A stretch of DNA of 64,000 nucleotides from Allium sativum. Taxonomy: Eukaryota; Streptophyta; Magnoliopsida; Asparagales; Amaryllidaceae. Below the pieces are notes generated by a model. That model did no database searches, was not told where the DNA came from, and saw only the letters and a list, made by a program, of their open reading frames with translations. Shown one piece after another: positions 11,159 to 23,386 of this stretch; position 1 is the first letter of the stretch, and each line of letters begins with the position of its first letter. The stretch covers positions 806,293,160 through 806,357,159 of the forward strand of contig CM060919.1 of NCBI GenBank assembly GCA_030737875.1, read 5' to 3'. Both the position numbers and the translations under genes were made by a program.

Positions 11159-12210
11159 TGTAACCCGCATTTTTAGCTGTTGAACAATTTATTTATTTAA
11201 TTATTAAATATCGATTTATCGATATCGAGAACGTGAATTAAATAATATTGAATATTTAATTAATAATTATAATATAATAAAATATATTATAATGTCGAAA
11301 TAATAAAAAATATTGGAAATACAAATATTCTGTGAATTGGATAGTATCAGAGGATTGGTTGAGTTTATATTCGAAATATAATAACGAATATATTCAATCG
11401 ACGTCAGTTGGAACGTAGAATTATAATATAATTAAATTCGAGCGCGTAACGACGCGGCAGTTCGCTATTTGGCGATTTGAACTTCAACTGAGTATACAGG
11501 ATTCGTTTTAAATCGGATTTCTGTGAAACAAGAAACGTGTGGAGCTAGTGGAGTATATCTTTCTAGTGGAAGAGAAAAATCGGGATTTCGTCGTGTAGAT
11601 TTTGAGTTACGTCCAAATCAAATTTCAGAAAAGTCGCTGTAGAATCCCATTATAATTTGCGACGCTTTATATACGTTATAAATGGATTTTCAGTATAAAC
11701 TGAATATCGGGATAATCTGGAATCTGAAATATCAAACTGTATATTCTGATATGATATTCTGGAGCTGTACGATATCATATGTGAAGATATACGATAATAT
11801 TTAATTTTAAATATTTAATTTAATTATATTTAAATATATTTATATATTTAAATAGGTTATTTAGAGCTTTAAAAATAGTCGGTTTTGCAAACGAAGTCAG
11901 AATTCGTCGAAACTAATTTTGTTAGATCCGCAATGTCAAATTTTTGCTAGATGTCAGTTTCCGTGATTTTTAGAGTCACTGTGTGGCCGTACGAATTTTT
12001 AGAGTGAAAAACAGTCAGTATTTCGATAGTTAAAAATACGCTGTGTGAGCATACGGAGTCGGAATTCGACGAAACCAGTTTCGTTGGGACCGTGATGTCA
12101 AACTCTAGCAGTATGTCCGGTTTCGTGATTTTTGGGTACCGTATGTGATCACAGAAAATTTAAAGGTCAGATAAAAACAATGGTTGAATATAATAATATT
12201 TAAAACTTCC

Positions 12211-12217
12211 TATATAA
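12211..12217 (+). promoter_or_regulatory. TATA box of element A 3' LTR
   Basis: TATATAA at the same LTR offset as in the 5' copy. It could drive read-out transcription into LTR F. Confidence 0.65.
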
Positions 12218-13098
12218 CCCCTCCTAACCCTTAAACAACCTAATTCCTCATTGTTCTGGTCAACAGACGAGCCGCCAGCTTTCTTCAAAGGAAAATCAAA
12301 ACGAGAGTGTTTAAAAATCAAAACAAATTCCTCTTAATTTGTTTAAATCGAAATAGGTATATATTTAGAATCAGAAAAGGTTCCTCTTCATCTTCATCTC
12401 GGTTTCGAAGGGATCCAAAATGGGTGCGTTCGCTACTTTGTTTCAGACGTGAGTCTAGGGTTCACAAAATCCTAGTGTTAGCGCTTAAATCGCTGAATCT
12501 AAGTTCGTACTCGAGTTCGGCGTTGAATTTAGCACATATACAATTTTTTTGGGAATTTTCGAGAAAGAAAGTGTCGCAAGTATTAGTGCCGGGGAGGGGG
12601 GGGTTTATCCTGTTCGACGCGAGGTATTTCAGGAGTTCGAAAGTGTTGATTTTTGGCTTGGGTTGTTCGGTACTTGAAGAGAGGGTGGTTTGTGATTTTT
12701 GTTGGGATTTAAGTGAATGGGAGAGGGAGGAATGATCGGTTAAAGAAGAGGAAATGGCCATGGGAAAATTCCTGGGAGTCACGGCGGTTTGGGAGAGACA
12801 GAGTGGAGCGGGTGCGGGTCTGAGTGGTACTGGGCCAAGATTTCAAAGCTAAGCCCAAAAGGAAATGAAATTAATTAAAGTTTATTTTTAATTATAAGTG
12901 TATAAACTTGTTAATATCGTATCTTTATCATACTGTATCAGAAATTCGAACCGTCGGTCACGTTGGGACCGTATGGACGAGAGCTTCACAATGAAGCTGA
13001 CTGGAAGTCCATCGGAGCTCGTTACAATTTATGGCGAAATAAATTGTCCGACTCAAATCAACGAACGAAAACCGTTATTTAACGATTAACGCGCAACT

Positions 13099-13303
13099 GT
13101 GAGTAAATCTCACTAACTCTGAACAGTTTATAATTTCATGTTGTATTGTTAGAACTGTTAAAATTGTCTTTTTGATTGTGTGTTGATTGTTTGATTGAAC
13201 TGCTAGTCAGTTAGTTAAATTTCTATATTGATTCTGTTTAACAGAATATATCATATGGAACTGAAAGTGATGTTATCTATATTGTCTAACATCTGTGATG
13301 CAG
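13099..13303 (+). other. Possible intron in the LTR leader (3' LTR copy)
   Basis: Same 205-nt span, GTGAGTAAAT to GATGCAG, as at 5769-5973, with a few substitutions between the sites and both splice-site words unchanged. Confidence 0.35.
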
Positions 13304-13910
13304 GGAAACAGGTTGGAGGAATCCGACTGGATTCCTCAACAGTTATTTTATTATTTTTCATATATTTTAATATATGATGTGAATTATAACCTGTTGTTGA
13401 TTTGTGTGTGTATGGACGAGATTGAACATCGTGATTTGATATGATTGAATACCATAACATATGGGATGTTGACAAAGGGGATTTTCAAAGTGATATTGAA
13501 AATAGAATATTTATAAAATGAAATATTTATAAATAAGAGATATTTATAAATTTGAATATTTATAAATAAGGAATATTTATAAATGGGAATATTTATAAAT
13601 AGGAGATATTTTAAAAGGAAATAAATTCAAAACATTTCTTTTTGAATGGAAAGGCCTGTGTGGCGAGTTTGGGGATTTTCCCGATGCTCCCGATACAAAG
13701 GAGGTTATGGCGAATTTTCCCGGGAATTTAAGGAGTTAGAATATTTCAAGAATAAATTTGAAAAGGGAATATTTGTAAACCATTTACAAATAGAATTGGA
13801 AAGGGAACATTATAAAAAGGAAATCATTTTAAAGTGTAGAACCGTTATTTAAAAGTAAATCTTTTCAAATGAATAAAACGTTGTTAAAAAGGAAATCTTT
13901 ATAAAGTGAA

Positions 13911-15020
13911 AGTTAGTTAATCGAATATTAGTTATTCGAAAGGAGATAATCGAATAAGGTTTTCGAAGTTAGTTAATCGAATATGGTATTCGAAAGAAGA
14001 AATCGAATAAGGTATTCGAAGTTAGTTAATCGAATATAGACATTCGAAAGGAGATAATCGAATATGGTATTCGAAGTTAGTTAATCGAATATGGTATTCG
14101 AAGTTAGATAATTGAATATGGTATTCGAAGTTAGTTAATCGAATATGGTATTCGAAAGTTAGTTAATCGAATATGTTATTCGAAAGGGGTTAGTCAAGTC
14201 GAGTTAGTCAAATAAAGTTAACCAGTTAGAGTTAACCAGTTAGAGTTAACCAGTTGGAGTTAATTAGTAGAGTTAATCAATTAGAGTTAAAACGAACTAG
14301 AGTTAATCAAATATAGTTATTTGAGACAGTGTTAGTCAAACATAGTATTCAGGGTAAATTGCCATCTTGTACGACTGCTAGCGTAATTCGCAGGGCTGAA
14401 AAATAGCCCACGGCGGTCGGATGTTTCCTGAGGGAGTCAGGCGTAACCATTGTGATCGCTGCCATCTAGAGTCAAGCGAATGGAGTTTAATCGAATATTA
14501 GTTATTCGATAGGAGTTAATCGAGTTGATCGAGTTGAGAAATAAGTTAAATAAGTTGAGTTGATCGGGTGGTTCGATCAAGTTAGTCGAGCCTAGTTAAT
14601 CGAATCGAATTGGTCGAACCAAGTAAGTCGAGTTAAGTTAGTCAAGTTAGTCGAGCCTAGTTAATCGAATCGAATTGGTCGAACCAAGTGAGTCGAGTTA
14701 GTCGAGTTAAGTTCGTCGAGTAGAAGTTATCGATGTTAGTTTCATCGAAAGGAGTTATCGATGTTAGTTTCATCGAAAGAAGTTATCGATGTTAGTTTCA
14801 TCGAAGGGAGTTATCGATCATAGTTTAATCGAAGTGAGATTTTCAAATATGAGATATTTGAAAAGGAAGAGTTATCGAATATTAGTTATTCGAAGAGAGA
14901 TTATCGAATATCGTTTATTCGAGAAGGAATTAGTCGAATATAGGTTATTCGAAGAAGAGTTAATCAAATAGAGATTTCTCGAAGAGAGTTAATCGGCAAA
15001 TTCGATTATATCGAATTCGG
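13911..15020 (+). repeat. Inverted-repeat array, 3' LTR copy
   Basis: Counterpart of 6581-7722, slightly shorter because of lost units; same unit types and same non-repetitive island. Confidence 0.85.
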
Positions 15021-17029
15021 GAAAGTACTTATACTTTCCAGTGTTTAAATAGAGATTTATTTATTTTTAAATAAATAAGTGTTAGGTTAATTATTCACTA
15101 ATAAGAATAGAAGTTATAATTAAAGTTAGATAATTCGAAAGTAGGGATTATAACGTTATCGTTATAACCAATGTTTTAAATTAGTAAAATTGAATCCGAG
15201 AAAGGGGTGAAGAGGTTGTTAAAGATTAAAAGATAAAATTTGACCATTTCGAAGTTATAACGTTGTTCAGTTAAGGTCTGAGAGGTAATTATACCCCAAC
15301 TTGAGTGACTTCCTTCTTAACTAAGAAATGGTAAGGTTTGATCGTAAAGGAGTTTTGGAAATGTTTTCCAAACGAGAATCAGAAATGTTTTCTGATAAAA
15401 GAAAAATAAGAATTTAGAATATAGGGAAACAGGAGATAAGTAAATAAATGAACTAAAGAGATTAATGTTAAATGATGTTGTTCGATATAATTTCCATCTG
15501 GAAATAATATCGTTGTTTGCACATTTGTTTTTCTTTGATAGTTAACTCACAGACTATCGAAGTTTTGACCATTTTAATGTTGTTAATATGGAGAGACCGG
15601 TTGGATTATTATCCAAAGAACCACTCTGTATTGGCATAAGCGTTGCGAATCATATATGCCAAAGTTAATTGAAGACGGAGAAAAATGCAAGGACTATCCT
15701 GTCTACAGAATAGTGCCTTCGGTTTGTCCAGTCCCAGGACAACTTGTATGGACGAAGGTCTGACAGAGTATATCCAATGGATCGCGTAAGTTGATCTGTT
15801 CAACGTATTCACGTTTGGTGGCGGAGGAATTCGTTTCTCTTAGCTGTATACCCGTGTTATTTTTGGATAAGTCAATTTGTGATTTGGCGGGTATGACGAT
15901 GTGACATTTCTAAGTAAATGAAGATGGATGTCTGACAGATTATTTCCAGACGATCACGTACATTGATTTCTTCAACCATACCAAGAGTGGAAGCGGAGAA
16001 GGAAACTTCTTTAGCTAACATGTAATGTACTGTTGTAGACGTCAATTAGTGATTTTTGATGGATCTGACAATGTGGCATTCGAAGTGAATCTGATGTGAT
16101 GATAAAGCGTAGCTTCTAGCCTCATCAACCGGTAAATGACAGAAATCGGGCAGGCAGCATGGCTAAGTCGGTCGCACCGAAGTAGGGTGTATAATCACCT
16201 ATCTAGTGAATATTCATTTGTTTCTTAAAATCTATCAATGCTGTCCCATATATATACGGGAACGGTTGCTGATCTCAACCGTTGGTGATGTACATTCGAT
16301 ACACTCAAGCGAAATGAGTGGTCGGTCATGTGTGGCTGAGTTACAAGATGTTCTTGTTGAACTCCAGTGTATCGTTCCTAGAGTACACTGATCGGAAGGT
16401 GGTTCCATACCTTGTCATAGTTAGAAATCCATTATCCAATATGTGCTTGCGATTTTGATTGTATACTATATATGTAGAACGTGAGATGAAAGCGTTTCTG
16501 CTAGTTGATATCTATTTGTACATAGACATTATTATAATATCAAAAGGATTTTGATATTAAGATATTTTGGATTCTCATAAGGGAAAAACCCGTTCTGTTC
16601 TGCGGCGTGGTCTTATGAGATATCGTTTACTTGTTCATATACCTGTTTAAACTATTTTACTCACACCAGTCCCATGACTGACCCGGAGTTTACTTTGTTG
16701 TTTTCCCTAAACTCTTGGGTGCCTAAATTTGTACGGGCAGTAAAGTAGTCGGGATTTACAGATATACTTGAAGAGCTGGAGCAGGAGGCTTCTGGATCAT
16801 ATAGCTATAGTTTATTTCCGCTGTGTTGTAAGTGTTGTACTCTGATAAGTGCTATTGTATACATAACTGTTATATTTCAAAGTTATGTTATCTATTATAT
16901 GTTATTCGTTCCGCTGTGAGGTTCGTGTTACTCTGATGTTATGTTCTTCTTCTTCTTCTATTCTAAGTTTCTATCTTATCTATTCTCACCTTCTAATTTC
17001 TTCATTTAAATACCGGGATTTTTCGATGT

Positions 17030-17066
17030 TTTGGTTATCGACGTCGAGCTTACGTCGATAACCAAA
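17030..17066 (+). other. Long hairpin next to the end of the 3' LTR of A
   Basis: Unchanged copy of the 15-bp stem, 7-nt loop structure at 9734-9770. Confidence 0.85.
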
Positions 17067-17091
17067 GTCGCTCAAAATCCGGGTCACTACA

Positions 17092-17096
17092 CACAT
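17092..17096. repeat. Target-site duplication of element A, right copy (CACAT)
   Basis: Matches 3822-3826 exactly. Confidence 0.92.
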
Positions 17097-17928
17097 TTTA
17101 TTTCCAAAAATTTTGGTAGCATAACGGCGCTATACTGGAATAAGGTCTAGCCTTGTCCCTTGCCTAATATTGGCTCGCGCCATACACAAACCAAATTCAA
17201 TCAATTCCATTCGCATTCCAAACCTAATTCAACCAAATAAATCAATCCAAACAAACAACCAAACATCCATGGTTTTAATCAAAGGTGTCGGGTGCTACAG
17301 AGCGCCGTCTGCATCCTAGTATATATTTAACTGTAAACAAAATTAGAGTGAGAGGTTCTCACCCAGAAGCTAAACCAATTCGTCACGATTCTTCGAATGT
17401 AGAAAATTCTTGTTGCCGCACTTGCTTTTGTCGTTCCCCGCACTTGAATTCACCTCTTTGGCTCTAGAATTCGCATACTGCCTCTAATCTTCACCAAACT
17501 TTGTCACTAGCCTAAATGCGTCATTCCAAACAACTTTTTCCTAGTATACTTTCTTTCAAAACTGCACTAATTCACCGGAAATCGCGAAAAAACAGCAGCA
17601 GATCTGTGGTCTTCAGATGCGTTTTCTGGACAACTCCGCAATCCAAAATAGGACTTCCATATATTCAAATCGAAGAGAAAATCGGGATCTTCGACTTTGG
17701 TACTGTGGAGTATTAGCTAGAAATGCACGGTTTGAGAGTTATTGTCAAAATAGTGACAGGGGGTTATTTGAAAAACGGGAATTTTGGAGAAGATGGGTTT
17801 TTGGGTGAAATGGGGCCCACGGCCGGAGTTGGGCTGAGCGGGGGTGGCAGCGGACCTGATTAGATGTGGGGAGGCCGCTGGTGGTGGTGGTTGGAGGAGC
17901 TAGGGTTTGGAGAAGTGTTTTGAAATTT

Positions 17929-18008
17929 GGAAGAGGGAAAGAGGAGAGAGAGGAGAGGAAGAAGAGGAGAGGAAGAAGAGGAGAAGGAGGAGAGGAGGAG
18001 GAAGAGGG
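17929..18008 (+). repeat. 80-nt uninterrupted purine tract
   Basis: Only A and G for 80 nt, largely GAGGA/GAAGA units. On the sense strand of LTR F it is a CT-rich leader-like tract. It explains the Glu/Arg/Lys-rich frames seen across it. Confidence 0.9.
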
Positions 18009-18841
18009 CTGTCAGCAGCTGGAGGAGGGAGGAGGAGCGGCAGCATGGGGGTGGAGCTCCCCACTAAAAGGGAAAGTGGAAGAAAGAGGAGGAAGAGAAA
18101 AGTGAAGAGAGAAAGGGAAGATAAGCGCTTTTATCTCTTTTTCCATCCGATCGTTTGAATGCAAACGATTTCCAATTGCCGCGGATTTTGGATACGAGAT
18201 AGTAGACGTCAAGACGAGTCCAACGAGACAAGTTTCGTCGAATTCCGAGTTCGTTTGACCTTCCGTTAAAATTCTCATAGATGCTCAAATATTGTTCAAA
18301 AATGCGATTTTAGCGCACCTTTTCTTCTTGCCCGCCCAAACGGCTACTCCAAAAATCATGGACTTTTGGATTTAAGCATTATTTAGCGATATGAATGCGG
18401 GGAAAAAAGTAGAATCGAATTCCGAGGTCGTATCAATAATGTTCCTTTGTAAAATGACTGTCTGTTTTTTGAACAAATGGTTTCGCCTCGCACGGCCACA
18501 TACTAACTCTGTTCGACGCGTGTTTTGGAACTCAACAATGATTTGTCATTATGAATTCAGAAAAATTTATTTCGTTGAATTCTAAGCTCATATGCAAAAT
18601 TTCACTTTTTAAGGGCTATGCATTGATTTTAAACATCGAATTTTCAAAATTTCCAAAATAAAGCTTTTAAATCAATTGAATAATTTTACTGAGTTTATTT
18701 TTAGTCAAATAAAAGATAAAAACTAATTTTAAAATTATTCTCAAATTTTATTTAGCAAAAATACACGATTTCTATTTGCATGTTCCTTAAAATAGCCTAA
18801 ATAAAAATTTTAAATTGGTTTTGAAAATACGGGTTGTTACA

Positions 18842-19307
18842 GTCCTTATGTTCAACATATATGGAACTGTTTGCTAGCCAATGGTGGTTTTCATAAACCA
18901 TCTTCATCCAGTCGAATTGAACGGCTCAAAATTTTCAAGGCAACTAAATGGAGAAGTAGGAAACCATGCATCCTGTTGAAGCGGCTGAAAAAGCTGATAT
19001 ATGGATTATGGAAGGGGAGGAATAATAGAATTTTCGACTTGCAAATAAGGAATGTTGATCTCGTGCGTATTGATATCAATAGAAGGATGCTGAAGTCTGC
19101 ATAGTTACCTTTATGAGCATTTCTGTTTTTGTCATTTATGATATATAGTTGGTTTAGATTTGGAATAATCAGTATATGTTTTGTTTTTGCCTTAAGTCTA
19201 TGCAGTACTAGGTGCATGTAAATATTTTTGTGTACCGCATAACTTACAAGCCATGTTTCTTTTTATAACCATTTAGATGTTAATAAAATTTCTTTGCCTT
19301 TCAAAAA
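18842..19307 (+). pseudogene. 3' end of a non-LTR (LINE) retrotransposon, 5'-truncated
   Basis: An open frame runs from the junction with LTR F to a stop at about 19104. It starts with a pattern like the zinc-binding segment after LINE reverse transcriptases (PYVQHIWN) and includes LYGLWKGRNNRIF-like sequence near its end (IYGLWKGRNNRIFD), close to the W(K/R)ERNxRIF motif at the C-terminus of plant LINE ORF2. After the stop is a T/G-rich 3' UTR with an aataaaatttctttg signal and a short A-rich tail at 19301-19307, as in plant L1-type elements. The rest of ORF2 is missing; LTR F appears to have inserted into it. Family assignment is by motif only. Confidence 0.65.
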
Positions 19308-19609
19308 TTATATTTTCATTTTAAAACAAAATAAACATTCGAATAAATCAAGCCGTAAATCACCCGTAGCTGGGCGACGCAGCCGTCGGCTTGGTCGACC
19401 TGGGAGTCGAACCAAACACCAAGTGGGTCGACCTAGGGTTGACCCACCCGGGACATGGGTCGACCCACCTGGGTGGCGTGCGCAACTTTGATGTGCACGC
19501 TATTGATCGTTCTAGTTCGTTTTGGGTGCGTTCTTCTGGAGTATTCCTAGATCTAATAGCCTAGAATCTTAACCTAAAATCCAACGAACCTAGACACCCT
19601 AGCTCTATT

Positions 19610-19617
19610 ATAAATAA
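19610..19617 (+). promoter_or_regulatory. TATA box of LTR G
   Basis: TATAAATA in a ctctattataaataacc context, near-identical in placement and surroundings to the box of LTR I. Confidence 0.6.
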
Positions 19618-20481
19618 CCTCTAAAACCTAACCCAAATCTCGCTACTCCATTTCCCTGCCTCCCTTTCAAATAACCCTCTTCTCATATACAATTATAATG
19701 GAGTATCGAGACCTGGTTCTACGCATATTTTTGGGGGATATTCATAGATAGAGATTACCTACAGGGGATTGGTTGGACTGCTTAGAATTTGCGAGTATAT
19801 TTCAGTAACTGCAAGATTAAGTACAAAATGAGGTTTTTCTTGAAATTATAATAAGTTGTAGATTCTTTCTAATTTCTATTCTCTTTTTTTCAATAATCTA
19901 TGTAAACATGATTCTACTTCTATCCTTTTTCTTTAGTTTATCTCAGTAGATCTTTTACTGTTGTTTTATTCAGTTCACATATATCTTGTTCTTAGCATGT
20001 AATTTTATCACAGTTCAGTATCAGCCTTATTCTATTTCAGATCTATTCTATTTTACCAGTGCTTAAGCCAGGCGAGAGACTAGACCATTTTCCTTTTAAT
20101 TTTAACATGTGGTTGGCCTTCTTAAGCATAAACCTTTTATTCCTTGTTGTTTATGCGCAAATCTGGGTTTGAAGAATGAAATTGACAATAGTGACGCAAT
20201 TAGAAAAAAAAGAAATATGTATAAAAAGGGAAAACTGGGCTTAATTGAAAATTGTGAAATAAAGGACTAGATTAACTGTAAATTTGATAAAAATTGGATA
20301 GATGCAAATGACGAGGGTTTGGTTGTACAATTAAATCAAACAAAAGAGACGTTTATAGACAACCAAGAAATCAAAGTTTACTTGCAACCTATGAAATGAT
20401 AGAAAAGTTACATAAAGGAAAGTAGGGTTATCAATAAACTTAAGACTGGCATTAAGTTTAAATTAAATAAATTAATAAGCA

Positions 20482-20592
20482 GGTGTAGTTGGAGTCTGTT
20501 CCGGCAGAGACGACTGATTAGGGAAAATAAGAGGCTTGTAGTATTGGTCCGTTCCGGTAATGACAGTAGACTGATTAGGGTAAATAAGAGAC
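20482..20592 (+). repeat. Imperfect tandem duplication in LTR G
   Basis: Two units of roughly 53 bp containing GTCTGTTCCGG or GTCCGTTCCGG and then GACTGATTAGGG(A/T)AAATAAGAG. Confidence 0.75.
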
Positions 20593-21624
20593 CAATCAAA
20601 ATAATTATTTTTAGTGACCTAGGTGCTTGATGATAATGCTATGGGGGTCTACGTTAGCTAAGCGGTCAACAATAATTCTATGGGGGCCTTGGCGCAAATA
20701 AATTAAATTGGGGACTAAGTCTACGGGGACTTTGTCAAATTGCGTATTTTTGGTTGGGGATATATATCTGACAGTATTTACTTTTTTAGTACACTACATC
20801 GAGGTTTCACGAGGATGCAGAGGCATGCTTATACTATACTGGGTTGTAAGAGGTCCGAACATGGTGGATATGAGTGCGTTTCGACGGAGCGATGAGCGTG
20901 CATTGCGCCGCTTAGGGAAGCTAAGACGTTGTAACGCTAGTGATATTCGTTGTCGTTAGAGATGATTGGTCTGGTAAACCCGAATTAGTCAGCATAGACT
21001 ATTATAATTTTGGTTTTAGGGTCAACCGATGGGTAAAATTAGGTTATATCCTAATTTATGAATTATATCAAATGGTGCAGAAATCGAATGATTTAATAAT
21101 CGACTATCTTGTAGAAGTATATTCATGTTCTTAATTACTGTAGTAAGCTTCAATTTATTATCCTGTCTAAATTTCCTCTTTTATCACCTATGCTAGTATT
21201 TACTGAACTCACCAGGTTTTATATCTGACTAGTTTTGTTTTTCTCTTCTTCCTTCCTTTCCCCCTCAGGTTCTCAGGGTGGGGGATTTAGTGCTTGAGAG
21301 AGCTTTGACCCAGTTCAGTCCTTTGGAGATTATCATCTGTCTTGTTCTTTGTGCTTACATGTACCTTTCCATATTTTATTTATTTTTTGATAATTTTTAT
21401 TTTGATACTCTGATTTTTTGTTGTTTATGAGGCAACTATGGTTTTTATGACTTATGATGTGATGGCACTTCTTATTTTGTTTTAAGTGAAAATTTAAATT
21501 CCGTTGTGTTTATTTGTGTTGTCTTTTGAATTGTAGCCTCTGTGATATTATTTTATCCCTGCATGCTTCAAATTTCTGAATGAAATCCTCATATGGGTCT
21601 TATTAAGAAATATGGGGTGTTACA

Positions 21625-22815
21625 CCGTCTTATCCAAGACTCCAGAAATGACAGCCATCGACACCATCGACAGGTCCGGTCGATCAACCGACGCTGTTGC
21701 TGCATTAAACGTTTCCAAGATTTTTTGAAAGTTTCTCTTGACCTTTTCTTGATTTCCGTAAGAGTCATAACGTTCTTGGATCGAGAGATGTGGACCCTAA
21801 ACTGCTCAATGAACTTTTCAACTAGAACATTCCAACTTCTAATACTTTATGATTCAAATTGCCTGAACCACATGGCAGCAAAATCCGTAAGATAGAGTGG
21901 AAAGCATTTTGCCATGGCACCATATGATGCCGCTAAAACGACCATGTGACTCATGTAACGCTTCAAGTGAACGATAGGATCCTTCCTACCATCACAAGCA
22001 ACCAAAACCGAAAATTTAAAATCTAGTTGGTTTTGAGAATTACTGATATCCTGAATAAATGGGTTGCGATTAACACATTCCAGATTCTCGAGTGAGTCAC
22101 TCCGTCTTGAGTAAACTACAGAATCACATCTGCAATTGGATTACCATTCCCAAGCAACTGCATCCAATCTTACAAACCAACACCAGTACCCCTGATGTCC
22201 AATCCAGTATGAGCCATCTATCGATTTCCAATATGAACATCTACTTCAGCCCTAACCTAAGGAACTATCACGGGTGTAAACCTAATTTTCGGAGCTGTAG
22301 GAGTTCTTCTAGCCACTGTAACCTCTTGCACTAGCGCTAGAGTCATAGTTCTAACTTCGGAGCCCATAGCTTGACCAATCGAAACCTCTCGAACCACACT
22401 TCCATAAGAACTAGGGGAGATGCCTCCTAGTCATGCCACATCGGCACCAACTTGAGGCTGATTTAGGGGAACTACCTACAAGTCCTGTAAACCTTAAATG
22501 CCTTGCGCGCTCGTTCCAGCCTGAGTTCCTTGGCATGTTGGCCTTACAAACCTTTCCATCCTAGCAAACAATATATTCATCGTTTTCCTGTTCCCATGTA
22601 ATAATTCTTCTCGCCATTGCATTTGTGCATGCAAATCCTTAACCAGTCCATCCATTTCCTCTCTAGTTAGATAGTTTAACGGATTTCCAGTAGAGGAAAC
22701 CTCCCGGCTTCCTTCTATTATTTCTCCTTCAGAACAAGAAAAAGTAGCATCCTTTATTTACTTCTCACCATTCTTAAAATCCCTAACAATCCTAATCCTT
22801 ATCAATCCAAAATTG
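21625..22815 (-). pseudogene. H: decayed gag of a minus-strand Ty3/gypsy element
   Basis: Read on the minus strand, several broken frames make a retrotransposon gag. From about 22700 to 22480 there is an N-terminal part with REEMDGLVKDLHAQMQWREE and RKTMNILFARMERF segments. From about 21920 to 21660 there is the core gag pattern: a MAKCFPLYLTDFAAMWF segment, then VEKFIEQFRVHISRSKN, then an LTEIKKRSRETFKKSWKR segment, corresponding to the usual W..F.eqF and Lt.ikqr..EsL...RF motifs. Stops and frameshifts separate these. No zinc knuckle or pol follows because the element is cut at 21624/21625 by LTR G. This differs from the gag of B and C and may belong to another gypsy lineage (Tat/Athila-like is a guess). 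Confidence 0.6.
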
Positions 22816-22822
22816 TGTTCAT

Positions 22823-22851
22823 CCCTTTCATGGCGCGCCAAAATATTGATG
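22823..22851 (-). other. Possible primer site and LTR edge of element H
   Basis: On the minus strand a TTGGCGCGCCATGAAAGGG block lies between the gag start and a candidate LTR edge ending CCAACA (the plus strand starts TGTTGG at 22850). A primer site is expected here, but I cannot match it to a tRNA by eye. Confidence 0.35.
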
Positions 22852-23386
22852 TTGGAAATTGGTTGCTTCACACACCAACACTAGAGTGTAAGTAATCCAG
22901 TCATAGAGTGCTGAAAAGTAAATAACACCAAAGATTTGTAGTGATTTGGCAAGTTGTGCCTTTGTCCACTCCATGGTAGCTTTGTATATTATGCTAGTTA
23001 GTTACAACTACAATCCATATCCAGTCCTTTTTGTTTACAAAGTTATGTAAGTAGTAACGACAAATTTCTTGCTCAAGGCTAGTACATTCTCCATCCTATA
23101 GTCCAAATGTCCAAAAGAGTGTTCAAGATGAAGCGTTAATGGCCAAAAAGAGTGCAACTAGCAAGCTAAGTGTCCATGACCTCCAAGCCAAGTCCAAGAA
23201 GAAGTTCACAAGTCCAAAGAACTTTCCAAGGAGGAATAAGCCATGAAGGACGCTATTAAAAACTCCAAGTCCTTAAATCCTGTATCGAGAAAATGAGCAT
23301 AATCCTCCTAGAAATAGCCTACAAGAGAGTTATTTATTGGTATAAGGAGTGGGAATTTGTATTCCCATACTTCGTCCCCCGAGATT

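Larger units (their letters stand above)
3827..17091 (+). mobile_element. A: complete non-autonomous LTR retrotransposon with giant LTRs
   Basis: A 13,265-bp element bounded by a perfect 5-bp TSD (CACAT). It has two direct LTRs of 5,969 and 5,933 bp, an iMet-type primer-binding site one step inside the 5' LTR, and a polypurine tract directly before the 3' LTR. The LTRs make up about 90% of its length. The 1,363-bp internal region has no open frame of 60 codons and no gag, PR, RT, RH or INT motif, so movement must depend on proteins from another element. The pre-PPT signature matches elements B, C and D, pointing to a chromovirus helper. The LTRs differ by roughly 1% in the parts I compared, so insertion is moderately recent. 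It lies inside LTR F. Confidence 0.93.
11159..17091 (+). repeat. 3' LTR of element A
   Basis: 5,933 bp, TGTAACCCG to CACTACA. Same order of parts as the 5' LTR. The 36-bp shortfall is due to small indels, mostly in the inverted-repeat array. A G run is 8 long here (about 12596-12603) against 7 in the 5' LTR, which alone changes the length of an open frame; this argues against that frame being a selected gene. Confidence 0.92.
17092..18841 (-). mobile_element. F: sense-start part of the divergent giant LTR, minus strand
   Basis: The end at 18841 reads, on the minus strand, TGTAACAACCCGTATTTTC, close to the start of the LTR of E (TGTAACGACCCGTATTTTC) and A. No purine tract lies outside it, so it is the 5' LTR of a minus-strand element or a solo LTR. 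On the minus strand a GTGAGAAC...CTCAC block (about 17368) matches the GTGAGTAAATCTCAC splice-like block of A, and a GGGCCCA block (about 17812) matches A near 5500. A GATAAAAG word on the minus strand near 18121-18130 may be its TATA-like site. Frames here follow low-complexity sequence and are not supported as genes. Confidence 0.7.
19308..21624 (+). mobile_element. G: LTR fragment, 3' end intact, start missing
   Basis: Ends ATGGGGTGTTACA, the end type expected for LTRs starting TGTAACACCCC (as in D and I). It has a TATAAATA box at 19610-19617 followed by an aacctctaaaacctaaccc leader similar in style to LTR I at 37869. No primer site follows the end, so it is a 3' LTR or a solo LTR rather than a 5' LTR. 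The left side meets the LINE tail; the LINE probably inserted into this LTR. No coding region. Short duplications lie at 20482-20592 and about 20625-20690. Confidence 0.6.

Noticed and set aside
12307..12735. A 142-codon open frame in A's 3' LTR, a candidate LTR-encoded protein
   Set aside because: The 5' LTR copy is frameshifted by one G in a G run, the frame has no known motif, and the matching region of E does not keep it. More likely a leader sequence.
17866..18158. Glu/Arg-rich overlapping frames near 18 kb
   Set aside because: Produced by the 80-nt purine tract in LTR F.
21625..22815. Assigning gag H to the same family as B
   Set aside because: Its gag core pattern and primer-site region differ from B, C and D.
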